From: Sphingomonas sp. PAMC 26621
GTDB lineage: Bacteria > Pseudomonadota > Alphaproteobacteria > Sphingomonadales > Sphingomonadaceae
Length of the DNA: 64,000 nucleotides
NCBI RefSeq assembly: GCF_000251145.1
Contig: NZ_AIDW01000012.1
Coordinates: forward strand, 1 to 64,000
Direction of reading: 5' to 3'
Shown: positions 1 through 9,116 of the stretch, one piece after another
Layout of the letters: every line of letters begins with the position of its first letter
Numbering within the stretch: the stretch's first letter is position 1
Made by a program: the position numbers and the translations under genes
Notes under the pieces: model-generated
The model's database searches: none
The model's input: the letters and a program-made list of their open reading frames with translations, nothing else
What the model was told of the DNA's origin: nothing

Positions 1-255
1 AAGCACTGGACGGGGACCGGGGGCTTTGCCGTCGAGCAAGCCGTCGGGCCCGCTGGTATTGAAGCGCAGCACCCAGTCTCGAACCGTCTGCAAACCAACG
101 CCGCCGACCTGTGCCGCCGCGTGCCGCGCACCACCATCGTAAATCACCGCCAGCGCCAGCAGCCGCCGGACCTGATTGGCGTCACCGCTCAAACGCGCCA
201 ACCTTCGAAGACCAGACCCGTCGAAATCGTCCCTTAGCCCAACCGCTGATGCCAC
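1..255 (-). mobile_element. IS630-family transposase, N-terminal part (runs off the window)
   Basis: Read leftward from a GTG at 255, the frame stays open for 85 codons to the window edge. It encodes an N-terminal helix-turn-helix region: a run of the type LSGDANQVRRLLALAVIYDG, then an Ala-rich second helix (RHAAAQVGGVGLQTVRDW) and the phrase GPDGLLDGKAPG. This is the usual start of IS630-type transposases, which cut and paste at TA dinucleotides. A purine-rich ribosome site (GGAGG) lies six bases before the GTG. The catalytic DDE domain would lie outside the window. The element's end is probably just right of 255, but the terminal repeat cannot be identified with only one end visible. Confidence 0.8.
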
Positions 256-506
256 CGCCAACCTCCCACCGTTTGCGATGTTGAATCAGATCATGACCGA
301 CTTGGGAATCCCCGGCGCTGAGTCAGGCTCCGAGGGACTTGGTATTAGCTTGCTGTTCACCATCTTATTGCGCTGCAGCATATGTCCAAGCGCAAAGCGT
401 GCCGCCGCGATTGCACAAAGCGAACGCTCCGCGTCGGCGCGGGCATAATCTTGCGACAATCCGCGCGCAGAACGCCTGCATCGACTCGCGTATCGGGACA
501 GCGTTT
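256..506. other. Intergenic: probable IS end and upstream region of the DUF1800 gene
   Basis: This stretch joins the start of the transposase to the DUF1800 gene. It should contain the IS terminal repeat and the target junction, but neither can be fixed without the other end. Open frames cross it on both strands, including an upstream extension of the DUF1800 frame, but none has protein-like composition or a convincing ribosome site. Confidence 0.4.
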
Positions 507-2000
507 GTGACCAAGGCAAGTATTGCGCTCAATCGGTTCGGTCTGGGCGCACGCGGCGATCAGCCGACCCCGGCGGACCCACTCGGCTGGCTGACCCGGC
601 AGCTTACCAGCTACGATCCGCATCCCGATCCGATCGCAGCGGCGCCGACCAGCGCGACGGTCGCCGCCGGGCTTGCCGATTATTACCGCCAGCAACGCGC
701 GATGCGGGTGATGCAGGGCAATCGGCCGGAGATGCCCGCAAGGGTCGCGGCCAGCCCGATGCAGGCACCGGGTGCGCCCGGACTGGCGCCGCCCATGCCC
801 GTAAAGCCAGGGCAGGACGACGCGATGAAGCAGGCGCGCCAGTTCGCGCAGCGCGCGGGGCGCGGCGATTATGCGGGGGCGGTCGGCGCGCGCGCGACCA
901 ATGCGCTCGTCACCGAGACGCCGTTCGTCGAGCGGCTGGTGTATTTCTGGGCGAACCATTTTGCGGTGTCGGCGGACAAGCTTGAGCTGATCGGGCTGTC
1001 GGGGACGCTCGAGACCGAGGCGATTCGGCCGCATGTGCTCGGCACGTTTCGCGACATGCTCGTCGCGGTCGAGCAGCATCCCGCGATGCTGCTGTATCTC
1101 GATCAGGCGGTGTCAGTCGGCCCCAATTCGCCGCGCGGTCTCCAGATCGCCGCGCGCGGCAATCGCAAGGTCGGGCTCAACGAGAATCTCGCGCGCGAAA
1201 TCCTCGAGCTGCATACGCTGGGGGTACGGACCGGCTATAGCCAGGCCGACGTCACCGAGTTCGCGCGCGCGATGACCGGCTGGACCGTCGCCGGGATCGG
1301 GCGCGGACCGGGGGCCGCTGCGGCCGGGACGGATGGCTTGCCCGGCGACTTCGTCTTCGCCGCGCCGATCCACGAACCCGGCGACCGCATGATCATGGGC
1401 AAGCGCTATCCCGCAGGCGGGGTCGAGCAGGCGCGCGCGGTGTTGCAGGACGTGTCGATCGCCCCCGCGACCGCGACGCATGTGATGACCAAGCTTGCGC
1501 GGCATTTCGCAGGCGACACGCCGCCACCCGCGCTGGTCGCTCGGTTGCAGGCGGCGTTCCTGGAGTCGGGCGGGGATTTGCCGACGGTCTATCGCGCGTT
1601 AATTGCCTCCCCCGAAGCGTGGGTCGAGCGGCCGCTCAAGTTCAAGACGCCGTGGGAGTGGACGATTTCCGCGATGCGCGCACTGAACGTCAAGACCGCG
1701 GACCCGCAGGCGATGGTCGGGCTGCTCAACCAGCTCGGGCAGCCGACGTGGAAGCCGGGGCAGCCGATCGGCTATGACGACATCGCCGCGAGCTGGGCCG
1801 GGCCCGACGCGGTGCTGCGCCGCGTCGAGGCGGCGGAACGGTTCGCGTCGCGTGCGGCGAATGTCGATGCGCGCGCGCTGGCGCCCAAGGTGCTGCCCGG
1901 TGCGGTCAGCCCCGCGACGCAGGCCGCACTCGCCAATTGCGAGAGCCCGGCGCAGGCGCTCGCCTTGCTGCTCGTCACACCCGAATTCCTGCGGAGGTAA
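507..2000 (+). CDS. DUF1800 domain-containing protein
   Basis: A 497-residue protein of the DUF1800 family, recognisable from the start LNRFGLGARGD, the central block FWANHFAVSADK, and the later block NENLAREILELHTLGV followed by TEFARAMTGWTV. The biochemical function of the family is unknown. The frame is open further upstream to 339, but family similarity begins only at the GTG at 507, so that start is chosen; its ribosome site is weak. No signal peptide is visible. The gene ends five bases before the DUF1501 gene, whose ribosome site lies in the last codons of this one. DUF1800 and DUF1501 genes are regularly paired in bacteria, and the partner carries a Tat signal, so the two may be exported or act together (inference). 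Confidence 0.88.
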   Translation: MTKASIALNRFGLGARGDQPTPADPLGWLTRQLTSYDPHPDPIAAAPTSATVAAGLADYYRQQRAMRVMQGNRPEMPARVAASPMQAPGAPGLAPPMPVKPGQDDAMKQARQFAQRAGRGDYAGAVGARATNALVTETPFVERLVYFWANHFAVSADKLELIGLSGTLETEAIRPHVLGTFRDMLVAVEQHPAMLLYLDQAVSVGPNSPRGLQIAARGNRKVGLNENLAREILELHTLGVRTGYSQADVTEFARAMTGWTVAGIGRGPGAAAAGTDGLPGDFVFAAPIHEPGDRMIMGKRYPAGGVEQARAVLQDVSIAPATATHVMTKLARHFAGDTPPPALVARLQAAFLESGGDLPTVYRALIASPEAWVERPLKFKTPWEWTISAMRALNVKTADPQAMVGLLNQLGQPTWKPGQPIGYDDIAASWAGPDAVLRRVEAAERFASRAANVDARALAPKVLPGAVSPATQAALANCESPAQALALLLVTPEFLRR

Positions 2001-2005
2001 TCGCC

Positions 2006-3154
2006 ATGTACGATCGTCGTTCGTTTCTTGGTGCCGGTGTCGCCGGTGCCGTGTTCGCCGCGCTCAGCCCGCGCATGGCCTTCGCCAAGGCGGAGACCGA
2101 CAAGCGGTTCGTCTTCATCATCCAGCGCGGCGCGGCGGATGGGCTGGGGATCGTCGCACCCGTCGGCGACCCGGCCTTCGTGGGCGCACGTGGCGATCTG
2201 GCGACCGATTTCGCCAGCGCGCCGAAGTTGGATTCGATGTTCGCGCTGCATCCCGCGATGACGAGCGTGAAGGCGCTGTATGGCCAGAAACAGGCGCTGG
2301 TCGCGCATGCGGTCGCCTCGCCGTATCGCGACCGGTCGCATTTTGACGGGCAGAACGTGCTCGAGAGCGGTGGGACCGGGGCGTATCAGCTCAAGGACGG
2401 CTGGATGAACCGGCTGCTCGGCGTGTTGCCGCCGACCCAGGCGAAGGCGATTGCGGTATCCGCTACCGTCCCGCTTGCGCTGCGCGGGGCGCAAGACGTG
2501 TCCTCCTACGCGCCGTCGAGCCTGCCACAGGCGTCGGATGACCTGATGCAGCGCGTGTCGATGCTGTACGAGGGGGACAGCCAGCTTCATGCCTTGTGGA
2601 ACGAGGCGATGGGCACCCGCGCGTTGACGGGCGACCTGGCGGCGGGGGGCGGGGCGAATGCTGCCGCGACCGGCGCGCTCGCCGCACGGCTGATGGCGCC
2701 CGCGAACGGCGCGCGGATCGCGATGATCGAAACCGGTGGCTGGGATACGCACACCGGGCAGCGCGGGCGGTTGAGTGCGCAGTTGAAGGGGCTCGATGCG
2801 ATGATCGGCGCGCTCCAGACCGGGCTCGGGCCGTTGTGGAGCGATACGCTGGTGCTGGTCGCGACCGAGTTCGGGCGGACCGTCGCGGTCAACGGGACGG
2901 GCGGGACCGATCACGGGACCGGAAGTTCCGCGATGCTGCTCGGCGGCGCGGTGCGCGGCGGGCGGGTGCTGGCGGACTGGCCGGGGCTTGCGCCTACTGC
3001 GCTGTTCGAGGGGCGGGATCTGCGGCCGACGCTGCAACTCGATGCGTTCATCGGCGGTGCGGTCGCGGGGCATTTCGGGGTGGAACCGGCGAAGGCGATG
3101 GCGGCGCTGTTTCCGTCGTCCAAGGGGACGGCGGCGGTGGCAGGGCTGGTGTAG
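2006..3154 (+). CDS. DUF1501 domain-containing protein with Tat signal
   Basis: A 382-residue DUF1501 protein, related to the alkaline phosphatase/sulfatase-like fold (family knowledge). The N-terminus MYDRRSFLGAG carries twin arginines at residues 4-5, followed by a hydrophobic stretch and an AFA cleavage region near residue 27. It is therefore probably exported folded by the Tat system, whose genes lie at 10.5-12 kb. Typical blocks are visible: QRGAADGL near residue 38, the segment HFDGQNVLESG, and GGWDTH and ATEFGRT with the late TDHGTG. A strong ribosome site (GGAGG, 1993-1997) sits 8 bases before the ATG and overlaps the end of the DUF1800 gene, which argues for one operon. The enzyme's substrate is unknown. 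Confidence 0.9.
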   Translation: MYDRRSFLGAGVAGAVFAALSPRMAFAKAETDKRFVFIIQRGAADGLGIVAPVGDPAFVGARGDLATDFASAPKLDSMFALHPAMTSVKALYGQKQALVAHAVASPYRDRSHFDGQNVLESGGTGAYQLKDGWMNRLLGVLPPTQAKAIAVSATVPLALRGAQDVSSYAPSSLPQASDDLMQRVSMLYEGDSQLHALWNEAMGTRALTGDLAAGGGANAAATGALAARLMAPANGARIAMIETGGWDTHTGQRGRLSAQLKGLDAMIGALQTGLGPLWSDTLVLVATEFGRTVAVNGTGGTDHGTGSSAMLLGGAVRGGRVLADWPGLAPTALFEGRDLRPTLQLDAFIGGAVAGHFGVEPAKAMAALFPSSKGTAAVAGLV

Positions 3155-3185
3155 CGGTGGCGCAATACGGCTCCGCAAGCATGCC

Positions 3186-3274
3186 GTCATGCTGAACTTG
3201 TTTCAGCATCCACCTCTCCGCTCGGGCAGCCAGCCGTTGTGGCGCGGTGGACCCTGAAACGAGTTCAGGGTGAC
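3186..3274. repeat. 89-bp palindromic repeat, family A, copy 1
   Basis: Each arm is itself a hairpin (GCTGAACTTGTTTCAGC on the left; CCTGAAACGAGTTCAGGG on the right), and the two arms are roughly inverted copies of each other around a GC-rich centre. Three further copies of exactly the same length lie at 8899, 28222 and 37137. It sits between convergent genes, where it may form strong RNA structure. Confidence 0.85.
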
Positions 3275-3324
3275 GGCGAGTGGTGGGACTGGCGCCTGTC
3301 CCCGGGAAAAAGCACCACGGGCGC

Positions 3325-5234
3325 CTACTGTGCCACCACCGGCAGCAGCACCGCGCTCGCGCCGACGCTGCCGTGCTGGATCGTGACGGTCGCCTTCTTG
3401 TAATCGCCGGGCTTCGCCAGGAAGATGTTGGGGACGAAGGTCTGCGGGTTGCGATCATAGACCGGGAACAGCGACGACTGCACCTGCACCATGATCTTGT
3501 GGCCCGGCAGGAATTCGTGGTTCACCGCGGGCAGGCGGAAGCGATATTCCTGCGTCTTGTTCGCCGGGATCGCGGTCGGCTTCGCGAAGCTGTCGCGGTA
3601 GCGGCCGCGGAAGATGTCGAGGCTGATCGCGAGCTGATAGCCGCCCATCTTGGGGTTGCTCGCGACCTCGTCGGGATAGACGTCGATCAGCTTGACCACG
3701 ACGTCGCCGTCGGACCCGGTCGTCTTGGCGAAGATGTCCGCCCACGGTACGCCGGAGACCTTGACGGTCTTGGTAAGAACCGGGGTCGAATAGCTCATCA
3801 CGTCGGTGCGGCCGTCGACCGAGCGCTGGTCGGACACGAGCCATTCGCCCCAGCGGCCATCCTCGAAATTGATTGGGCGCGGCAGGTACGGGACGGGGTT
3901 GGCGGGATCGGAGACATAGCTGTCCCCGCCGTTCGCCGCACGCTGGAAGCCGAGGCCCTTGTCGGCCTGGAGATACAGCGGCGTCAGCGCGGTGTCGCAG
4001 CCCTTGTCGCAGGACAGCGGCCATTTCGGGAAATTGTCCCAATGGTTTGCGCCGGTATTGTAGATCGCCGCGGCGGGCAGGGTGACCGCGGGGCCGTCCT
4101 TCAGATACTGGTTGAAGAAGGGCAGGACCATGTTCTCGCGATATTGCTGCGCGGTGTCGCCGTTCCAGGTCAGCGGGCCGAGCGATCTGCCTTCGCGGTT
4201 GACCTGGCTGTGCCGCCACGGGCCCATCACCAGATAGTTGTTCGACTGGTGGCCCGCCTTGACCAGCGCCTCATAGGCGTGGATCCCGCCCCACATGTCC
4301 TCGTGATCCCACAGGCCCTGCTCCCACAAGGTGGGCACGTTCGAAGGGCTGGCGGCGAGCAGCGTGTCGAGCGCCTGGCCCGACCAGAAGCCGTCATACG
4401 CCGGATGCTGGACCATGCGGTTCCAATAGGGAAGCTGGTCGTAGCCGGACCGCTTTGCCCAATCCCCCGCCGAAATGGTGCGGAAGTTGTCGTAATCGTC
4501 ATAGCCGCCCGAAGGGGGGGCCGTGCCCGCGCCCTTGTAGCCCGTCTGCGACCCGAGCCAGCCAATGTTGGGCAAGCGGAATGCGCCATAATGGAACCAG
4601 TCGTCGCCCATCCAGCCGTCGACCATCGGGCTCTGCGGTGCCGCGACCTTGAGCGCGGGATGCGGGTGGAGCAGCGCCATCGCGACGGTAAAGCCCTCGT
4701 AGGACGAGCCGATCATCCCGACGCGTCCATTGGACTGCGGCAGGTTCGCCTTGTTCACCAGCCAGTGATCGTGTCATAGGCGTCGGTGGTGTGATCGACC
4801 TTGGTGCTGTTGAGCGGGCCGATCACCGGGCGCGTCACGACATAGTCGCCCTCCGACCCGTATTTGCCGCGAATGTCCTGATAGACGCGAATGTAGCCGC
4901 CTCGCACGAACATCTCGTCGGCGAGCGGCAGCGTCGACAGTTCGCTCGTGCTGTCGGTCCGGTTGGCGCGGCCCTTGGCGTTGTACGGCGTGCGCGTCAG
5001 CACGATCGGCGCGTTGGTCAGGCCCTTGGCGTAGACGATCACGGTGTAGAGCTTGGTCCCGTCGCGCATCGGGATCATCGCTTCGCGCTTCACATAGTCG
5101 CGGCCGGTTTCGGGCGGGGTAAAGCTCTTGGGAATGTCGCCACCGGCGGGCGCCGCCATCTTGTCCTGTGCTACCGCGGGGGTGATCGCGATCAGCGCCG
5201 CAGTGGCGGCGAGCAGGAGCGACTTGGAATGCAT
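3325..5234 (-). pseudogene. CocE/NonD (S15-type) serine hydrolase, one-base frameshift
   Basis: Secreted alpha/beta hydrolase of the CocE/NonD family (X-Pro dipeptidyl-peptidase-like, S15). The N-terminus has a signal peptide (MHSKSLLLAATAALIA, cleavage near AVAQ), and the ATG at 5234 is preceded by an AAAGG ribosome site. The nucleophile elbow GSSYEG follows at about residue 176; GPWRHSQ and a C-terminal jelly-roll region come later. The frame breaks at 4766/4767: the upstream half reads TDAYDTI and then stops after TGW, while the downstream half resumes at WLVNKANLPQSNG. Adding one G restores the expected DTIDWLV and a continuous 636-residue protein of normal family length. Both halves are otherwise well preserved, so the lesion is either recent or a sequencing error. 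Confidence 0.85.
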
Positions 5235-5407
5235 GGGCGACCTTTCGTCAGGATGTTGGCGCGATGGTAGGCAAGGTGTCGCAGCAGACGCAACCATTGA
5301 TATGGCGCCGCTTGATCCTCCCCGTGACGGGGAGGAACGAAGGTGATTTGAAGCCGCCTTGCACATCCGCTAGGGGACGCGCTCGCAGACACCACCGGAC
5401 GACCCCA

Positions 5408-7132
5408 ATGACCCTCTACACCCGTTTCGCCGCGCACATCGATGCGGCGCTCGATGCTCTCGTCGCCGCGGGCGATCTGCCCGGCGACCTGTCGCGCGCG
5501 AACGTGACGGTGGAGCCGCCGCGCGACATCACGCATGGCGATCTGGCGACCAACGCCGCGATGGTGCTGGCCAAGCCCGCCAAGACCAACCCGCGCGCGC
5601 TGGCCGAGAAGATCGCCGCGCATCTCGAGGCGCTCGACGAGGTCTCGAGCGTGTCGGTCGCGGGGCCGGGCTTCATCAACATGACGCTGACCGACGACAC
5701 GTGGCGGACCGAATTGTCCGCGATCCACGATGCGGGCGGCGATTACGGCCGGTCGACCCGGGGCGCGGGGACGACGGTCAACATCGAGTACGTCTCGGCC
5801 AACCCGACGGGGCCGATGCACATGGGGCATTGCCGCGGCGCGGTCGTGGGCGATGCGCTCGCCGCGTTGCTCGAGTTCGCTGGCCACAAGGTCATCCGCG
5901 AATATTACGTCAATGACGCGGGCGGGCAGGTCGACGTGCTCGCGCGCTCGGTCCACCTGCGCTACCGCGAGGCGCTCGGCGAGACGGTCGAGATCCCCGA
6001 GGGACTGTATCCGGGTGACTATCTCGTCCCCGTCGGGCAGATGCTCGCGACCGAAATCGGCGATGCTTATGTCGGCAAGCCCGAGGGCGACTGGCTCGTG
6101 CTGTTCCGCACCCGCGCGGTCGCGGCGATGCTCGTGCTGATCAAGACGGATCTCGCGCAGCTCGGCATCCATCACGACCTTTTCTCGTCCGAGGCGGAAT
6201 TGCAGGCGGCGGGCAAGCCCGAGGCGGCCGAGCACGACCTGCGCGCGCGGGGCCTCATCTATGACGGGATGCTCGAAGCGCCCAAGGGGCAGGAGCTCGA
6301 GGATTGGGAGCCGGTCATGCTGCCGCTGTTCCGCTCGACCCAGTTCGGCGACGATCAGGATCGCCCGATCAAGAAGTCGAACGGGCAGTGGACCTATTTC
6401 GGCGCGGATCTCGCTTATCATTACCAGAAGGCGCAGACCGCCGACGCGCTGATCGACATCTGGGGTGCCGACCATGCGGGGACGGTCAAGCGGATCGTCG
6501 CGGCGGTGCAGGCGCTGACCGGGGGCAAGACGCGGTTCGACGTCAAGCTCGTCCAGATGGTGCGGCTGATGCGCAACGGCGAGCCGATCAAGATGTCCAA
6601 GCGCGCGGGCAATTTCGTCACGCTTGCGGATGTCGTGAACGAGGTCGGCAAGGACGTCGTCCGCTTCACCATGCTGACCCGCAAGGCCGACGCGCAGATG
6701 GACTTCGACTTCGCCAAGGTGGTCGAGGCGTCGAAGGACAACCCCGTCTTCTACGTCAATTACGCCCACGCGCGGATCGCGTCGCTGCATCGCCGCGCGA
6801 CCGAGGCGGGGATCGCGTGCGATACGGTCGACCTGTCCCGGCTTGATACGGAGGACCTTGCGCTGGTGAAGCTTGCGGCACAGTTCCCGCGCATCGTCGA
6901 CACGGCTGCAGCCGCGCGCGAGCCACATAGAATTGCGTTTTATCTCTATGACTTGGCTGCATCGCTCCATGCGCTATGGAATGTCGGTAATGATCGCCCG
7001 GACCGGCGTTTCCTGCTTGCGGACAATCCGGGCGTGACGTGCGCCCGGCTGTTCTTGGCGGAAGGGATCGGGCAGATTATCCGCAACGGGCTAGGCATCA
7101 TGGGGGTGCAGGCGGTCCAGGAGATGAATTGA
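5408..7132 (+). CDS. argS: Arginine--tRNA ligase
   Basis: Cytoplasmic class I aminoacyl-tRNA synthetase that attaches arginine to tRNA-Arg. It has 574 residues, normal for the family. The N-terminal Add1 domain is followed by the HIGH-type signature HMGH at residues 138-141 within SANPTGPMHMGHC, and by KMSKR at about 395-399. The C-terminal anticodon-binding DALR domain ends with the typical ...GIMGVQAVQEM. The ATG at 5408 is chosen because the protein starts with the family's YTRFAAHIDAAL segment; the open frame extends further upstream without similarity. The stop codon overlaps the start of the SPOR gene (TGATG), which suggests translational coupling. Confidence 0.97.
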   Translation: MTLYTRFAAHIDAALDALVAAGDLPGDLSRANVTVEPPRDITHGDLATNAAMVLAKPAKTNPRALAEKIAAHLEALDEVSSVSVAGPGFINMTLTDDTWRTELSAIHDAGGDYGRSTRGAGTTVNIEYVSANPTGPMHMGHCRGAVVGDALAALLEFAGHKVIREYYVNDAGGQVDVLARSVHLRYREALGETVEIPEGLYPGDYLVPVGQMLATEIGDAYVGKPEGDWLVLFRTRAVAAMLVLIKTDLAQLGIHHDLFSSEAELQAAGKPEAAEHDLRARGLIYDGMLEAPKGQELEDWEPVMLPLFRSTQFGDDQDRPIKKSNGQWTYFGADLAYHYQKAQTADALIDIWGADHAGTVKRIVAAVQALTGGKTRFDVKLVQMVRLMRNGEPIKMSKRAGNFVTLADVVNEVGKDVVRFTMLTRKADAQMDFDFAKVVEASKDNPVFYVNYAHARIASLHRRATEAGIACDTVDLSRLDTEDLALVKLAAQFPRIVDTAAAAREPHRIAFYLYDLAASLHALWNVGNDRPDRRFLLADNPGVTCARLFLAEGIGQIIRNGLGIMGVQAVQEMN

Positions 7133-7815
7133 TGGCGATTGGCGATCGGGACTTGCGCGACAGCGAACGGCTTCCCTGGCTCGAAACGGTCGAGGAGGAG
7201 AATGAGGGCGGTACGCCGGTCGTTCGCATCGTGCTGCTGATCGTGATCGTGCTGCTGGTCGTCGCGATCGCGATCCTCGGCTATCGCTACTGGGACACGC
7301 ATCGCGGGATCAATGGCAACGGCGCGCTGATCGCAGCGCCGGCCGGGCCCTATAAGGTCCGCCCGACCGAGCCCGGCGGGATGATCGTCGAGGGCGAGGG
7401 CGATACCGCGATCGCGACCAGCAATGGCGCGGGGACCGGCAACGCCTCGATCGACATGGCCGCCGCCCCCGAGACCCCGATTGCGGGGAAGAAGGTTGCG
7501 CCGCCCAAGATCGATGCCGGGTCGAGCAAGGCGATTTCGGCGCTGCCGCAGGCGACGGGGGCTACTCGAACGTCCGGCGGGTCGGTCGTTCAGCTCGGGT
7601 CGTTCGATAGCGAGGCCGAAGCCAATGCGGGATGGGCGACGGTCGTCAAGCGCAACGCCTTCGTCGCGCCGCTCGGCAAGTCGGTGCAGATGGCGCAGGT
7701 CGGCGGGCGAACCGTCTATCGGTTGCGCGTGAACGCCGGGAGCACTGCGCAGGCGACGAGCCTGTGCGCGAAGCTCGCAGCCGCGGGGCAGGCGTGCTTC
7801 GTTCCGCGGATCTGA
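7132..7815 (+). CDS. SPOR domain-containing inner-membrane protein
   Basis: A 227-residue bitopic membrane protein. Residues 1-27 are charged and cytoplasmic. A single hydrophobic helix (VVRIVLLIVIVLLVVAIAIL) spans about residues 28-48. A Pro/Gly/Ala-rich linker follows, and a SPOR domain begins near residue 145 (VQLGSFDSEAEANAGW) and ends with ...AAAGQACFVPRI. SPOR domains bind denuded septal peptidoglycan, so a role at the division site is likely. The start overlaps the argS stop, and nagZ follows 45 bases downstream. The neighbourhood of argS, nagZ and scpAB suits cell-wall and division functions. Confidence 0.9.
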   Translation: MAIGDRDLRDSERLPWLETVEEENEGGTPVVRIVLLIVIVLLVVAIAILGYRYWDTHRGINGNGALIAAPAGPYKVRPTEPGGMIVEGEGDTAIATSNGAGTGNASIDMAAAPETPIAGKKVAPPKIDAGSSKAISALPQATGATRTSGGSVVQLGSFDSEAEANAGWATVVKRNAFVAPLGKSVQMAQVGGRTVYRLRVNAGSTAQATSLCAKLAAAGQACFVPRI

Positions 7816-7860
7816 ACCCGTCGGGGTGACGCGGGGCGCGGGGGACGATAGGGAGCGGGG

Positions 7861-8868
7861 ATGAAGCCCGTTATCTTCGGCCTGTCCGGCCTCGCCCTTA
7901 CCCCCGACGAGCGCGCGTTTTTCGCCGAGGCGGACCCGGTCGGCTACATTCTGTTCAAGCGCAACATCGCCGACCGCGCGCAGCTCCGCGCGCTGACCGA
8001 CAGTTTGCGCAACCTGTCCGGGCGAAGCGATCTTCCGATCCTGATCGACCAGGAGGGGGGGCGCGTCGCGCGCATGCGGGCGCCCGAATGGCCAGAATTT
8101 CCGGCAGGCCCGGTGTTCGACGCCTTGTACGATATCGCGCCGATTTCGGCGATCGAGGCGGCCAAGGCGAATGCGCAGGCGATCGGGCTGATGCTGGCGG
8201 AGGTCGGCATCACGGTCGACTGCCTGCCGCTGCTCGATGTCGCGCAACCCGATACGACCGAGGCAATCACCTCGCGCGCGCTCGGGTCCGAGCCGCTGCG
8301 CGTCGCGGCGATGGGGCGCGCGATCCTCGACGGGTTGCGCGCGGCGGGCGTGGTCGGTGTGGTCAAGCACATGCCGGGGCACGGGCGGGCACGGCTCGAC
8401 ACGCATTATCACCTGCCGACCGTCACCGCGTCGGACGCGGACCTCGAGGTCGATCTCCAGCCGTTCCGCCGTCTCAACGGCGCGCCGATGGGGATGACCT
8501 CGCACATCGTGTTCGAGGCGTGGGACCGGGACCGGCCCGCGACGCTGTCGCCGGTGATCATCGAGCAGGTCATCCGTCAGCGGATCGGGTTCGACGGGCT
8601 GTTGATGACCGACGATATCGACATGAAGGCGCTGTCGGGCAGCGCCGGCGACAAGGCCGCAGGGGCGATTGCGGCAGGGTGCGACGTCGTGCTCGATTGC
8701 TGGGCGCGGATGGACGAGATGGTCGAAATCGCCGGACGGCTGGGCGAAATGGCGGCGGTCTCGCGCCACCGGCTCGACCGCGCGATGGCGACGATTGCGG
8801 GGGTGGAGCCTGAGGGGGACATGGCCGCGCTGATCGCCAAGCGGGATGCGTTGCTGGCGCTGGTGTGA
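7861..8868 (+). CDS. nagZ: Beta-N-acetylhexosaminidase (NagZ)
   Basis: GH3-family cytoplasmic enzyme that removes N-acetylglucosamine from anhydromuropeptides during peptidoglycan recycling. It has 335 residues. The Lys-His motif KHMPGHG starts at residue 169, with DTHYHLP after it. The catalytic Asp lies in LLMTDDIDMKAL (Asp251/252). The early segment LIDQEGGRVARM and the N-terminal FGLSG are typical. It sits between the SPOR gene and scpA, a common alphaproteobacterial order. Confidence 0.95.
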   Translation: MKPVIFGLSGLALTPDERAFFAEADPVGYILFKRNIADRAQLRALTDSLRNLSGRSDLPILIDQEGGRVARMRAPEWPEFPAGPVFDALYDIAPISAIEAAKANAQAIGLMLAEVGITVDCLPLLDVAQPDTTEAITSRALGSEPLRVAAMGRAILDGLRAAGVVGVVKHMPGHGRARLDTHYHLPTVTASDADLEVDLQPFRRLNGAPMGMTSHIVFEAWDRDRPATLSPVIIEQVIRQRIGFDGLLMTDDIDMKALSGSAGDKAAGAIAAGCDVVLDCWARMDEMVEIAGRLGEMAAVSRHRLDRAMATIAGVEPEGDMAALIAKRDALLALV

Positions 8869-8898
8869 GGGGGCTCACTCACGCCGACCTCAACCGCC

Positions 8899-8987
8899 GT
8901 AATGCTGAACTCGTTTCAGCATCCACCGTGCAGCTGGCACGGACCGGACTTGGTCCGCGGTGGACCCTGAAACGAGTTCAGGATGAC
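8899..8987. repeat. 89-bp palindromic repeat, family A, copy 2
   Basis: Same architecture and exact length as the copy at 3186: ATGCTGAAC..GTTTCAGCAT at the left, CCTGAAACGAGTTCAGGATG at the right, with a GC-rich centre that includes a second small palindrome (GGACCGGACTTGGTCC). It lies just after nagZ in the nagZ-scpA gap. Confidence 0.85.
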
Positions 8988-9116
8988 GCTGGGTAAAGGT
9001 TTCGCAAAGGCTCCGGCCTTCGCCGGGGTTACGGGAACCCATCACCTCGTCCTTCGCCGACCACACGACAAGCCGCTCCCCCTCCACGCGCGAATTTGGT
9101 AGCGTGCCGCCGACGC

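Noticed and set aside
339..506. Upstream extension of the DUF1800 protein
   Set aside because: The added residues show no family similarity and cross the probable IS end; the GTG at 507 is preferred.
5192..6970. 592-codon frame antisense to argS
   Set aside because: argS is certain on the other strand; the antisense product is low-complexity Arg/Asp/His-rich.
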